39,344 nt of DNA from JBCCJA01 sp039045975 (GCA_039045975.1 JBCCJA010000038.1:1-39344); one strand, 5' to 3'; counted from the stretch's first letter, positions 7,941 through 16,179 are shown. Program-made: numbers and translations. The notes: generated by a model not told the origin, from the letters alone.

Positions 7941-8377
7941 CGAAAGCCCGCCTGAAGATGATTCCCGAATGCGTTAGTATCCGGCCGACCCGTCTCGGGC
8001 GTCAATTACAACAGGCGGGTAACCCTGAGACAGTTGTGAGACTCGCCACGAACACGGTCGCACCTGCTCGGCAAAAACACCGCCGATATGCCGAACGACC
8101 GGCCTTTTGTTGATCGAGCGGGCCGACACCTGCCCGTGCATTCGAACAACTCGAACCGTGTCAATCGTCCGGAGAGCACTGTGAGAACCAGTCGCGGCAC
8201 GTGAAGCGGACATCGGGCTACATAAAGCGGACGGCGGCCGCCCTGAATCTCTGCTTTTTCTAAAAAAAAGCCGAGGGTCGATTGATCGTTCGCGCGGCGC
8301 GACTTAAAGTTCCGCCAGCTTGGGGGGCGATCGTCTCGACGCCCGAATGTTTTTGAACTCTCTCTCGGGAGCAGATG
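7941..8377. other. 437-bp divergent intergenic region
   Basis: The stretch separates divergent gdhA and the AT-hook gene. I see no supported gene. It has a 7-bp A/T-only hairpin (GCTTTTT with AAAAAAGC, near 8253-8271) with an eight-A tract unusual in this GC-rich sequence, and a promoter-like pair at 8282-8310. Confidence 0.5.
8282..8310 (+). promoter_or_regulatory. Candidate sigma70-type promoter of the AT-hook gene
   Basis: TTGATC at 8282-8287 and TAAAGT at 8305-8310 are 17 bases apart, each matching four of six consensus positions. An A-tract 12 bases upstream of the -35 could act as an UP element. The start codon is about 67 bases downstream. This is inferred from sequence only. Confidence 0.4.
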
Positions 8378-8869
8378 ATGGCTCGGACGGCCGAAAAGTC
8401 GTTGGAAGATTTGCAGACGCTCATCGAAGCCAAAAAGGCGGAGCTGGAGGATCTGAAGAAAAGCAAGCTCATGACCGAGCTGAAAGCGGTCGAGAGCGAA
8501 ATCGCCGAACTGACCGGCAAGGCCGCCACCGCGAAGCCGAAGGCCGCGGCAAAGGCCGCCCCGAAGCCGGCCGCCAAAAAGCCGGCCGCGAAGGCCGCCC
8601 CGGCCGAAGCGCCGAAGCGTCGCGGACGCCCGCCGGGCAGCGGCGGCGGCAAGCGACCGAAGAACACGATGTCACTGAAGGCCCTCTGCGTCGAACTTCT
8701 CACGAAGAACAAGAAGGGGCTGACGCTCGAAGACATCATCACGAAGACGCAAGAATCGGGCTACAAGTCGTCGGCCAGCAATTTCAAGACGGTCGTCTAT
8801 CAGACGCTGTACAACGCCGACGAAATCGTCCGCGACAAGGCCACGAAGCTGTACGTTTTGAGTAAGTAG
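8378..8869 (+). CDS. AT-hook / coiled-coil / winged-helix-like DNA-binding protein
   Basis: The 163-residue protein has three parts. Residues 1-48 are a charged heptad-like helix, probably a coiled coil. Residues 49-80 are an Ala-Lys-Pro-rich linker like those of histone H1-type bacterial proteins. RRGRPPGSGG at 81-90 is an AT-hook, which binds the minor groove of AT-rich DNA. Residues 98-163 (MSLKALCVELL to KLYVLSK) look like a small winged-helix fold of the HARE-HTH type. A nucleoid-associated or transcriptional role is inferred. ATG codons occur at 8375 and 8378; the second has GGAG at a better spacing of 6. A strong terminator follows. Confidence 0.85.
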   Translation: MARTAEKSLEDLQTLIEAKKAELEDLKKSKLMTELKAVESEIAELTGKAATAKPKAAAKAAPKPAAKKPAAKAAPAEAPKRRGRPPGSGGGKRPKNTMSLKALCVELLTKNKKGLTLEDIITKTQESGYKSSASNFKTVVYQTLYNADEIVRDKATKLYVLSK

Positions 8870-8896
8870 TTTACCGACGAGACGTCGCAAAGACAG

Positions 8897-8928
8897 ACGG
8901 CCGGCGGGCTTCCCGTCGGCCGTTTTTT
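8897..8928 (+). terminator. Intrinsic terminator after the AT-hook gene
   Basis: ACGGCCGGCGGG pairs with CCCGTCGGCCGT around a CTT loop, with one imperfect pair, and runs directly into six T residues. It lies 27 bases after the stop codon, the classical Rho-independent arrangement. Confidence 0.9.
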
Positions 8929-8970
8929 GTTTGAACAATGACCGGGAACGGTTTCAAACCGCTGTGTCAC

Positions 8971-9040
8971 GAGCCGTGGCTGTCGATCTCGGTGTCACAC
9001 GCCCACAGCTCGCGCTGCGGGCTGATATCGCAACCGCTTC
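8971..9040. repeat. 70-bp dispersed repeat, family C copy 1
   Basis: This 70-base block matches 15090-15159 at 63 of 70 positions without gaps, starting GAGCCGTGGCTGTCGATCTC and ending GCAACCGCTTC. In-frame reading of both copies gives similar peptides, but neither has a credible gene around it. It ends exactly at the MITE-like element at 9041. The 381-bp region 8870-9250 holds the terminator, this repeat and that element, and no gene. Confidence 0.8.
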
Positions 9041-9175
9041 TAGGCCGTGTCGGAAAAGTCGTAGGGCAGGCCCCCGCCTGCCGAATTTCTAGTGATCCTG
9101 GACATTACCTACGCTCGAAATGCGGCAAGCGCGGGCCTGCCCTAAAAATCGCGGACGCTTTTCCGACAGAACCTA
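9041..9175. mobile_element. MITE-like element, 135 bp
   Basis: The ends are inverted repeats of 18 bases (TAGG...TGTCGGAAAAG at the left; CTTTTCCGACA...CCTA at the right) with 15 matches, including a perfect 11-base TGTCGGAAAAG core. Both outermost dinucleotides are TA, as expected for a TA target duplication of the IS630/Tc1 type. Inside each end is a hairpin arm with the core AGGGCAGGC, shared with the element at 28532-28621. There is no coding capacity. It directly abuts the 70-bp repeat. Confidence 0.7.
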
Positions 9176-9250
9176 ATAACACCCGACTCCGCTCCGGCCA
9201 TTTCTTGATCGCGTCCCACACTCGCGCGAGCGAAGAAACCTGCGCCATGC

Positions 9251-10507
9251 TCAAACGAGCGGCAAGTCCGCGACCGTCTCTCTGCCGGGCCGCCTCGCTG
9301 CGATCTCCGCCGCCAACTCGGACTGGGCCGCATTGATGCGTGCCGCCGTTTCCACCAACAGCGGGTCGGACTGCCCTTTCGGCGGGCGTTCGTGGCCGAT
9401 CTCGATCGCCTCGCCGACGTGAACGATCACCCGGAACCGCCCGTAAACGTCGAGGCGGTCCGTTAAATCTTCCTCGAACCGCTCGACGGTCTCCAACAGG
9501 TGTTCCGGCGGGCTGTCGGCCGCCAAATAATCTCGCGGATAAAAGACGAGCTGCTGCGACAGATAAACCTGCTGCAATTCCCGGTCGAGCCGGTCGGCGG
9601 TCTCCACATCATTTTCCGCCCCGAGCAGCATCGGGGCGAGCGCCGTTCGCACCGCCTTGACGCGGACAACGATGTCGTCACCCGGCCCGGTTTCGGTCTC
9701 ATATTTCTCTTCGAGCGGCGTGATCAGTTCCTCCGAAAGTCGAGAGGCGCGCTCGAACGCGTCCCCACTCCGGGCCTCGCCGAGGTACTCGACTTCTTTT
9801 AACGCGAGCAGGCCGCGGCCGAGCCGGGCGGCACGCTCGATCAGCGACAGGTCGGGCCGCGTCCGGATCGAAAGACGCTTCTCGATCGCCTCGATCCGCG
9901 GCGTGACGGCGGCGACGACGTCGTCGAGAAACTCATAGCGGATCGTCAGCGGGTGCATGACCACCTTCCCGCCGTCGCCCTTCGCACGGCGGCGGGCCGC
10001 CATCCGACCGATCGTCGCCGGGCCGTCCAGAAACGGACGCAACCGGTCGGTCGCCCGGCTGACGGTGCCCTCCGGGAAAATAATCAGCGGCCGGTCGGCG
10101 ATCGCGAGCGCCTCGATCGAGAACTTCAACGACGCGTTATCGACGCCCTCCCGCAAGATGCTGAACGCGCCGATCCGCGGCAGGAAATAGCCCTGGAACG
10201 CGTTCTGCCGGAACAGGTGAAAACTCGCCATCGCGTAGAACAGCCGGCCGCCCGTCGCGTTGGTCAGATCGCCCAGCGTGAGCGGGTCGGCCAGCCGGCT
10301 GTGGTTCGCCAGCAGCAGCACGCCGTGCCCGGCGTCCATCGACGCCAACAGGCGGTCGATGTGACGGAAATCGCGGTCGACGATCCCGTATTCCCGCTTC
10401 AGGAAGATCGGCAACACGCGGCGACAGACTGCGGTCCAGAAGCGGCCCCGCCAGCCGCGGATCGGCGGGACGAAACGGTACGGCTCTTTAAAGATCAGGT
10501 CTTGCAT
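9251..10507 (-). CDS. PlsC-type 1-acylglycerol-3-phosphate acyltransferase family protein
   Basis: The 418-residue product has the glycerolipid acyltransferase motifs NHSRLADP (HX4D, His69 to Asp74), an FSILREG-like motif II region at about 115-121, and FPEGTVSR (144-151). It is predicted to transfer acyl groups to a lysophospholipid or related acceptor. It is much longer than PlsC (about 240 residues): residues ~200-418 form an extra, charged, mostly helical domain that I do not recognise. No clear membrane helix is seen, so peripheral attachment is likely. It is divergent from ispA. The exact substrate is uncertain. Confidence 0.85.
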   Translation of the reverse strand: MQDLIFKEPYRFVPPIRGWRGRFWTAVCRRVLPIFLKREYGIVDRDFRHIDRLLASMDAGHGVLLLANHSRLADPLTLGDLTNATGGRLFYAMASFHLFRQNAFQGYFLPRIGAFSILREGVDNASLKFSIEALAIADRPLIIFPEGTVSRATDRLRPFLDGPATIGRMAARRRAKGDGGKVVMHPLTIRYEFLDDVVAAVTPRIEAIEKRLSIRTRPDLSLIERAARLGRGLLALKEVEYLGEARSGDAFERASRLSEELITPLEEKYETETGPGDDIVVRVKAVRTALAPMLLGAENDVETADRLDRELQQVYLSQQLVFYPRDYLAADSPPEHLLETVERFEEDLTDRLDVYGRFRVIVHVGEAIEIGHERPPKGQSDPLLVETAARINAAQSELAAEIAARRPGRETVADLPLV

Positions 10508-10714
10508 CGCGGGCGGCGTGAAACTGGGGGAACGTCCCTACGCGGGGGCCGTCGAGCCGGCGTCATATAGCTTTCGGTATGCCGACACAACGCGGCCCGT
10601 CCCATGACGACCGACGAACGCGGGCGGTTCAGTTTCCCGGGCCCGGCGGCCGCGAGTACGATGTTGCGGCCGGCATGGCACGCCGAAACGGCCGCACCCA
10701 GACCGACCCGCCAC

Positions 10715-10720
10715 GAAGGA
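10715..10720 (+). promoter_or_regulatory. Ribosome binding site fixing a GTG start for ispA
   Basis: GAAGGA lies 11 bases before GTG at 10732. Upstream in-frame ATGs at 10579 and 10675 would add non-family sequence and lack comparable sites. Confidence 0.65.
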
Positions 10721-10731
10721 CCGTCGCGCAC

Positions 10732-11655
10732 GTGAGCCCGCTCCCGGTCGCATTCGCCGACATCTGTGCCGGCCCCCGGTCTGAGATCGAAGCGGCGCTC
10801 GCACGATCGGTCGACCCGCGGCCCGGCGTCCCGCCGCGGCTCGCCGACGCGATGCGGTACAGCCTCATGGCCGGCGGCAAGCGGCTGCGCCCACTGCTCG
10901 CGCTTTGGGCCTGCGAAGCGGTCGGCAGCAGGCGTGAGGCCGCCATGCCGGCCGCCGTCGCGGTCGAGATGGTCCACACCTATTCGTTGATCCATGACGA
11001 CCTGCCGGCGATGGACGACGACGACCTCCGTCGCGGCCGCCCGACCTGCCACAAAGAATTCGACGACGCGACCGCCGTCCTCGCCGGCGACGCCCTGCTG
11101 ACGCTGGCATTCGAGACGCTCGCCGACCGACTGCGGGCCGACCACGCCGCCGCCTGTTGCCGTGAATTGGCCGTCGGGGCCGGCTGGGCCGGCATGGTCG
11201 GCGGACAGCACGACGACCTCGACGCCGAGGGCCGCTTCGACCCGACCGACGACGACCCGACCGGCAACATCGCCTCACCCACGGACCCGGAATCGATCCA
11301 CGCCCGCAAGACCGGCGCATTGATCGTCGCGTCGCTCCGCATCGGCGCGATCACCGGCAACGCCTCGCAGGCAGAACTCGCACGACTGGCCGAATACGGC
11401 CGCCACCTCGGACTCGCGTTCCAGATCGTCGACGACCTGTTGGACGCGACCGGAGACGCCCCCACAATGGGCAAGGCGGTCGGCAAGGACGTCGACTCCG
11501 GGAAGGCGACCTATCCCGCCCGCTTCGGCATCGACGAAAGCCGACGCCTGGCGGAACGGGCCGTCGCCGCGGCCCGCGATTCGCTGAGCGAACTATCCGG
11601 CCCGACCGGCCCCCTGGAGAGCGTCGCGTCGTTCGTGTTGGACCGAGACCACTGA
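10732..11655 (+). CDS. ispA: Polyprenyl (farnesyl/geranylgeranyl) diphosphate synthase
   Basis: The 307-residue product condenses isopentenyl diphosphate with allylic diphosphates. It has GGKRLRP at 48-54, the first Asp-rich motif DDLPAMDDDD at 89-98 and the second motif DDLLD at 234-238, with KTGALI before it. The two residues between the aspartates of the first motif fit the bacterial short-chain type; chain length (C15 or C20) cannot be fixed by eye. The GTG start is chosen from the ribosome site and family length. Its stop overlaps the dxs start (TGATG), so the two are probably translationally coupled for isoprenoid precursor synthesis. Confidence 0.93.
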   Translation: MSPLPVAFADICAGPRSEIEAALARSVDPRPGVPPRLADAMRYSLMAGGKRLRPLLALWACEAVGSRREAAMPAAVAVEMVHTYSLIHDDLPAMDDDDLRRGRPTCHKEFDDATAVLAGDALLTLAFETLADRLRADHAAACCRELAVGAGWAGMVGGQHDDLDAEGRFDPTDDDPTGNIASPTDPESIHARKTGALIVASLRIGAITGNASQAELARLAEYGRHLGLAFQIVDDLLDATGDAPTMGKAVGKDVDSGKATYPARFGIDESRRLAERAVAAARDSLSELSGPTGPLESVASFVLDRDH

Positions 11656-13589
11656 TGTCGTCGCCGCCCGATTATCGACTGCTGCCCGGGATCGCGTCGC
11701 CGCGTGACCTCGACGGCCTTTCGCGCGACGAGCTGCTCGCCCTGACCGACGAAATCCGCCGCGCCCTGATCGGCGTCATGCGGCAACGGCCGGCCCACTT
11801 CGCGTCGAACCTCGGCGTCGTCGAACTGTGCGTCGCGTTGCACAAGGTTTTCGATTCGCCCCGCGACCGCATCATCTGGGACACCGGGCACCAAATTTAT
11901 CCGCACAAGCTGCTCACCGGACGGTTCGCCGAGTTCGACACGATCCGCGAACGCGGCGGCCTGATGGGCTACCCGAACCCGGCCGAGAGCGAACACGACC
12001 TGTTCATGACCGGCCACGCCGGCGCGTCGGTCTCGACCGTGCTCGGCCTGAAGGCGGGTGACGACCTCGCCCGCGCGATCGACGGCGACCCGCGTGACCG
12101 CAAATCGGTCGCGGTCATCGGCGACGGCGCCCTGCCGTCCGGCATCGTCTTCGAGGCGATGAACAACGCCGCCGAATTGAAAAAAGACCTGCTCGTCGTC
12201 CTCAACGACAACAAGATGGGCATCTGCCCGCGGGTCGGCGGACTCGCGACCTACCTCGATCAGGCCCGCTCGGCCCCGTTCTATAACGGCCTGAAGCGGG
12301 ACGTCTCGTGGCTGTTGAACCGGCTGCCGGTCGTCGGCGACTCGGTCGAACAGGTCCTCGCGCAGGCCAAAGACGCCGTCAAAACCTTCCTGCACGGCGG
12401 GATGCTGTTCGAGGAAATGGGCCTCCGCTACATCGGTCCGGTCGACGGGCACGACCTCCCGGGGCTGATCGACAAACTGACGATGGTCCGCGAGGTCTCC
12501 GGCCCGGTCCTGCTGCACGTCCTGACCGAAAAGGGCAAAGGCTTCGACCCGGCCGTCGAGAACCCGGTCAAATTCCACAGCCCCGGACCGTTCGACACCG
12601 ACGACGACGGCTGCGTCGTCTCGATTAAGACCGGCTCCGGCGGCGCGGCGTACACGAACCTCGTCAGCGAATCGCTCGCCGACGCGATGACCTCCGACGA
12701 ACGCGTCGCCGTACTCACCGCCGCGATGTGCGCCGGCAACAAGCTCGAAAAGATCCGCGACGACTTCCCGGAACGCTTCTTCGACGTCGGCATCTGCGAA
12801 GGCCACGCGGTCGCGTTCGCCGGCGGCATGGCGAAGGCCGGGCTGAAACCGGTCGTCGATATTTACAGCACGTTCCTGCAACGCTCGTTCGACCAGATCT
12901 TCCAAGAGGTCGCCCTCCAGAACCTGCCGGTCGTCTTCACGCTCGACCGGGCCGGGCTCGTCGGGCCCGACGGGCCGACACACCACGGCATGTTCGACCT
13001 GTCCTACATGCGGACGTTCCCGAACATGACGGTCATGGCCCCCGGCGACGCCGCCGACGTCGGGCCGATGCTGCGGTTCGCCCTCGCCGCTAACGGGCCG
13101 ACGTCGCTCCGTTACCCTAAGTGCGTCGCCGAGGCGGTCGAGCGGGTCCCGGCGCCGATCGAGCAGGGCAAGGCCGAGGTCTATTCCTGGGGCGAGGACG
13201 GCGTGTTCCTCGTCTGCGGGGCCCAGTTCGCCGACGCCGTCCGCGCCGCCGACCGGCTCCGCGAAGAGGACGGGCTCGAATTCGGCGTCGTCAACATGCG
13301 GTTCGTCAAACCGGTCGACGCCGACGTCGTCGAGCGGGCCCTGGCCGAATGCGGCCGCGTCATCACGGTCGAGGAAAACTCCGTCGCCGGCGGCTTCGGC
13401 GCCGCGGTCCTTGAGGCCGCCGCCGTCCGCGGACTCGACGCCTCGAAAATTAAGATCGTCGCCCTGCCCGACGCGTTCGTCGAGCACGGCGGCCGCGACG
13501 AATTGCTCGCCTCCTGTGGCCTCGACGAAGACGGCCTCTACGAAGCGGCCCGCGACACGGCCGGGGTGGCGGTCCCAGCGAACCTTTAA
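11655..13589 (+). CDS. dxs: 1-deoxy-D-xylulose-5-phosphate synthase
   Basis: The 644-residue product is a thiamine-diphosphate enzyme condensing pyruvate and glyceraldehyde 3-phosphate, the entry step of the MEP pathway. The N-terminal thiamine-binding domain has DTGHQIYPHK (His79), TGHAG (His121) and GDGAL...N (156-170). The transketolase-like domain has the catalytic Glu382 in GICEGHAV and LDRAGLVGPDGPTHHG. Several positions differ from the Escherichia coli enzyme: TGHSS is TGHAG, GALTGG is GALPSG, EQHAV is EGHAV and THQG is THHG. Length and order of domains are normal. It overlaps ispA by one base. Confidence 0.93.
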   Translation: MSSPPDYRLLPGIASPRDLDGLSRDELLALTDEIRRALIGVMRQRPAHFASNLGVVELCVALHKVFDSPRDRIIWDTGHQIYPHKLLTGRFAEFDTIRERGGLMGYPNPAESEHDLFMTGHAGASVSTVLGLKAGDDLARAIDGDPRDRKSVAVIGDGALPSGIVFEAMNNAAELKKDLLVVLNDNKMGICPRVGGLATYLDQARSAPFYNGLKRDVSWLLNRLPVVGDSVEQVLAQAKDAVKTFLHGGMLFEEMGLRYIGPVDGHDLPGLIDKLTMVREVSGPVLLHVLTEKGKGFDPAVENPVKFHSPGPFDTDDDGCVVSIKTGSGGAAYTNLVSESLADAMTSDERVAVLTAAMCAGNKLEKIRDDFPERFFDVGICEGHAVAFAGGMAKAGLKPVVDIYSTFLQRSFDQIFQEVALQNLPVVFTLDRAGLVGPDGPTHHGMFDLSYMRTFPNMTVMAPGDAADVGPMLRFALAANGPTSLRYPKCVAEAVERVPAPIEQGKAEVYSWGEDGVFLVCGAQFADAVRAADRLREEDGLEFGVVNMRFVKPVDADVVERALAECGRVITVEENSVAGGFGAAVLEAAAVRGLDASKIKIVALPDAFVEHGGRDELLASCGLDEDGLYEAARDTAGVAVPANL

Positions 13590-13629
13590 TACTGACCGGC
13601 CCGTCGAAGCCTTCCCCCGGGGTCGCGTG

Positions 13630-14922
13630 ATGTCAGGCCGGCGATATTTCCGAGCGGTCGCCCTCACGCTCGCCGCGACGGCCGCGTCGGGGCAAGAAGA
13701 CGCCGCCGACACGCCGCCCCCGCCCGAGCCGCCGTTCGCCTACCGGGCGACCCTCCACGCCGAGATCAACGGCACGTTACGCGTCTCCTACGAGTCCCCG
13801 CCGCTGCCGTTGTCACTGACGGCCGACTATGAATTCGTCGACGTGCAGTCGGCCGTCATCGAAGGGGCCGCCGTCCGCCGCTACGAGTCGGCCGTCTCGA
13901 CCGTCACCGTCGGCGACGACACGCCGGCGACCACCGCCCTGCGGCCGAACCGCGGCCCGCAACGCGTGTTCCTCGAAATCGGCGGCGTCGGGGTCGCCGC
14001 GACCGGCGGGCCGCTCACGCACGACGAAGCCGGACTGCTCGAACTCCCGCTCGACCCGCTCGCCGTCATGCGGCTGATGGGCTCGGCCCTGCTCACCGAC
14101 GACGTCTCCGACGAACTGACCGCGACCGCCTTCCTCGGCGTCGACACCGTCCGTGACGTGACGGCCGACATCACCGCCCCGCGACTCCCCGACGAGCCGG
14201 TCGGCCGCGTCGCCGGGACGGCGGAGGCGGCCGACGACGGCGCGACCGTCTCGATCGAGTTCACGGTTGCATGGCGGACGCTGCCCGACGGCGAGACCGT
14301 CCGCGTCGACCTTACCCGCGTCGACAAACGAGAAGTCGGCCCCGTCTCGCCCGGGATGGACGTCACCACGACCGCCGCCCTGACGTACGTGCCGATCGAC
14401 CCGCCAGCCGACCTCGCCGGCCTCGACCCGACCCCGCCCGAGGCGCCGCGATACCTGTTCGTCCCGCTGCCGGCGAACGCGGCGATCCTCGTCACGCCCG
14501 AGTGGCGTCTGTTCCACGGCTCGCCGAGCGTCGTCGTGCTGCGGCTGCTGCGGTCGGGCCGGCCGGTCGCGCAGGCGAACCTGACCGCCGCCGCCCGCCT
14601 CTCGCCCGGCGAACACACTCCCGACGCCGTCTTCCGGGCCGACGTCGCGAACGCCGTCGGGGCGGCCGCCGACGCGATCGGCGAGGCCGTTTCCGGCACG
14701 CGTGAGGACGGCGTCCGCTTCGCCCGCGTCGTCGCCTCCGGCCCCGGCCCGGCCGCGGCCGACGACGACGGACCCCGGGCGATGGAGTGGCGATACGTGC
14801 TGCTCACGGCGCCCGACGGCCGGCAGCTGTCGGCCCTATTCACGCTCGACGCCCGCGACGCCGACGCGTTCGCCGCCGAAGAGAGCGGCTTCATCAACGC
14901 GGTCCGCTTCGGCGATCTTTAG
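13630..14922 (+). CDS. Exported protein of unknown function
   Basis: The 430-residue product begins with a signal peptide (MSGRRYFRAVALTLAATAAS, cleavage near residue 20-22). The rest is rich in beta-type alternation, acidic, and without Cys-rich or catalytic motifs I recognise. Residues ~280-430 contain a segment, PRYLFVPLPANAAILVTPEW, followed by a possible second domain. The ATG at 13630 is the start that places the signal peptide at the terminus; the frame stays open upstream inside dxs. It follows dxs by 40 bp on the same strand and may be cotranscribed. A 345-bp gene-free region with repeats follows. Confidence 0.75.
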   Translation: MSGRRYFRAVALTLAATAASGQEDAADTPPPPEPPFAYRATLHAEINGTLRVSYESPPLPLSLTADYEFVDVQSAVIEGAAVRRYESAVSTVTVGDDTPATTALRPNRGPQRVFLEIGGVGVAATGGPLTHDEAGLLELPLDPLAVMRLMGSALLTDDVSDELTATAFLGVDTVRDVTADITAPRLPDEPVGRVAGTAEAADDGATVSIEFTVAWRTLPDGETVRVDLTRVDKREVGPVSPGMDVTTTAALTYVPIDPPADLAGLDPTPPEAPRYLFVPLPANAAILVTPEWRLFHGSPSVVVLRLLRSGRPVAQANLTAAARLSPGEHTPDAVFRADVANAVGAAADAIGEAVSGTREDGVRFARVVASGPGPAAADDDGPRAMEWRYVLLTAPDGRQLSALFTLDARDADAFAAEESGFINAVRFGDL

Positions 14923-14950
14923 GAGCGGTCTTGCCGTCTTGAAAAGCCAT

Positions 14951-15027
14951 ACAAGCCCGCGGCGCCAGCCTTGGAGGAAATAGGGACGACGAAGCTACGT
15001 CCTCCACGGCTGGCGCCGAGGGCTTGT
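14951..15027. repeat. Long hairpin, family C2, 28-bp arms
   Basis: Arms 14951-14978 and 15000-15027 are inverted repeats with 26 of 28 matches (ACAAGCCC, GGCGCCAGCC, GGAGGA), around a 21-base loop. It starts 28 bases after the stop of the exported protein gene and could act as a 3' stabiliser, although no T-run follows the stem. Part of the arm recurs at 32234-32262 with 27 of 28 matches. Confidence 0.8.
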
Positions 15028-15073
15028 TTCGTTGTGGTTTTCAACCCGGAAAAGCGACTGGAAAACACCGTGT

Positions 15074-15159
15074 CACTAGCCGGCGGCGCGAGCCGTGGCT
15101 GTCGATCTCGGCGTCATGCGCCCACAGCTCACGCTGCGGGCCGTTATGGCAACCGCTTC
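15074..15159. repeat. Dispersed repeat, family C copy 2 with CTAG-containing flank
   Basis: Positions 15090-15159 match 8971-9040 at 63 of 70 positions. The preceding 15074-15099 block (CTAGCCGGCGGCGCGAGCC) matches, in inverted orientation, the right arm at 32286-32308. The element therefore looks modular. It lies in the gene-free region 14923-15267. Confidence 0.75.
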
Positions 15160-15267
15160 CTACGCCGGACGCGTCCGCGATCTGTGAACTAACCTTGGGA
15201 AGTCCTCCGTAAGGCCCGACCGCGGCCGCGTCACGCATCCCTCGCCGCCCACGCGGTCAGCCCGGCT

Positions 15268-16179
15268 ATGACCCCGCCCACGATCTCACCGCCGGCGCTC
15301 GCGGCCGCCTTGCCGGCCGGGCAACTCGTCGTCGTGGTCGCCGCGATCCTCGTCGCCGCCGTCGTCGGGTTCGTCGTCGGCTGGTTCCTCGGCAAGCGTG
15401 ACCCGTCGCGGCAGGTGTTGGAACGGGCCGAGCGGGCCAAAGACGTCCTCGACGACGTCGTCGCCCGCATGGAATCGGCCCGGGCCGACTGCGACCGGCT
15501 CGCCGCCGGGGGCGAACTGGCCGGCCGGTCGGTCGGCTCCCCGCGGCCGGGCGACGCCGGTCGGCTCGAAGCGTCTCACGCCACACTGGGCGGCGCGGTC
15601 GCCGGCGTGGTCGCGGGATTGAGGTCGGCGGCCGACGCGGCCGTCACCGCTTGGGCCGGCTGGAGCCGCGGCGGAACCGACCCGGCGACCGGCCTGCCCG
15701 ACGCCGACGCCGTCGACGCCAACATCGCCCGGCTCGCCGCGACCGGCGACGGCGGCGTGCTGTTGATCTCCGTCGACGGCTGGGACCGCCTGCGGTCGGT
15801 CCGCGGCGGCGACGTGTCCGACACGCTGAAGGCCGACCTGTTCCGCGTCGCCGTCCGGGCCGGACGCGACGACGACTTCGTCGGCGTCGTCGGCGAAGAC
15901 GCCGCCGCCCTCCTGTTCCGCCCCGCCGCGGACGCGTCCGACCCGTACGGCCCCGCCGCCGCCGTGCGGGACGCGGTCAAGCGACAGCGGTTCTTCGCCG
16001 GCGACGGCGGCCCGGAAGTGATCGTCACCGCGTCGTTCGGCGTCACGCCGTTATGGCCCGGCGACACGCCCGCCTCCGCCCTCGCCCGCTGCCGCGAGGC
16101 CGCCGACCGTTCCCGACGCGGCGGCCGCAACCGGCTGCACGGCCACGACGGCCTCCGCGTCGTCGGCCCGCTCGCCTGA
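15268..16179 (+). CDS. Membrane protein with degenerate GGDEF domain
   Basis: The 303-residue protein has one N-terminal membrane helix (about 19-42), a short helical region and a C-terminal domain (about 135-300) of diguanylate-cyclase shape. TDPATGLPDADAVDANI corresponds to the family's DxLTGLxNR entry, and VTASFGVT to the conserved ASxGVA strand. The catalytic GG(D/E)EF loop is replaced by VGEDA, so synthesis of cyclic di-GMP is unlikely; a sensory, GTP-binding or structural role is inferred. Only about 20 bp separate its stop from the convergent HEAT-like gene. Confidence 0.8.
   Translation: MTPPTISPPALAAALPAGQLVVVVAAILVAAVVGFVVGWFLGKRDPSRQVLERAERAKDVLDDVVARMESARADCDRLAAGGELAGRSVGSPRPGDAGRLEASHATLGGAVAGVVAGLRSAADAAVTAWAGWSRGGTDPATGLPDADAVDANIARLAATGDGGVLLISVDGWDRLRSVRGGDVSDTLKADLFRVAVRAGRDDDFVGVVGEDAAALLFRPAADASDPYGPAAAVRDAVKRQRFFAGDGGPEVIVTASFGVTPLWPGDTPASALARCREAADRSRRGGRNRLHGHDGLRVVGPLA

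Noticed and set aside
8938..9336. A 132-codon ORF carrying the peptide EPWLSISVSHAHSSRCG
   Set aside because: The similar peptide near 15090 comes from a 70-bp DNA repeat, and this frame runs through a MITE with no ribosome site or homologous context.
11511..13712. A 733-codon open frame antisense to dxs
   Set aside because: It lacks family motifs, mirrors the codon periodicity of dxs in a GC-rich genome, and has an Asp/Arg/Val-rich composition typical of antisense shadow frames.
14951..15027. Intrinsic terminator
   Set aside because: The stem is strong but no T-run follows on either strand, and the arm recurs elsewhere as a dispersed repeat.
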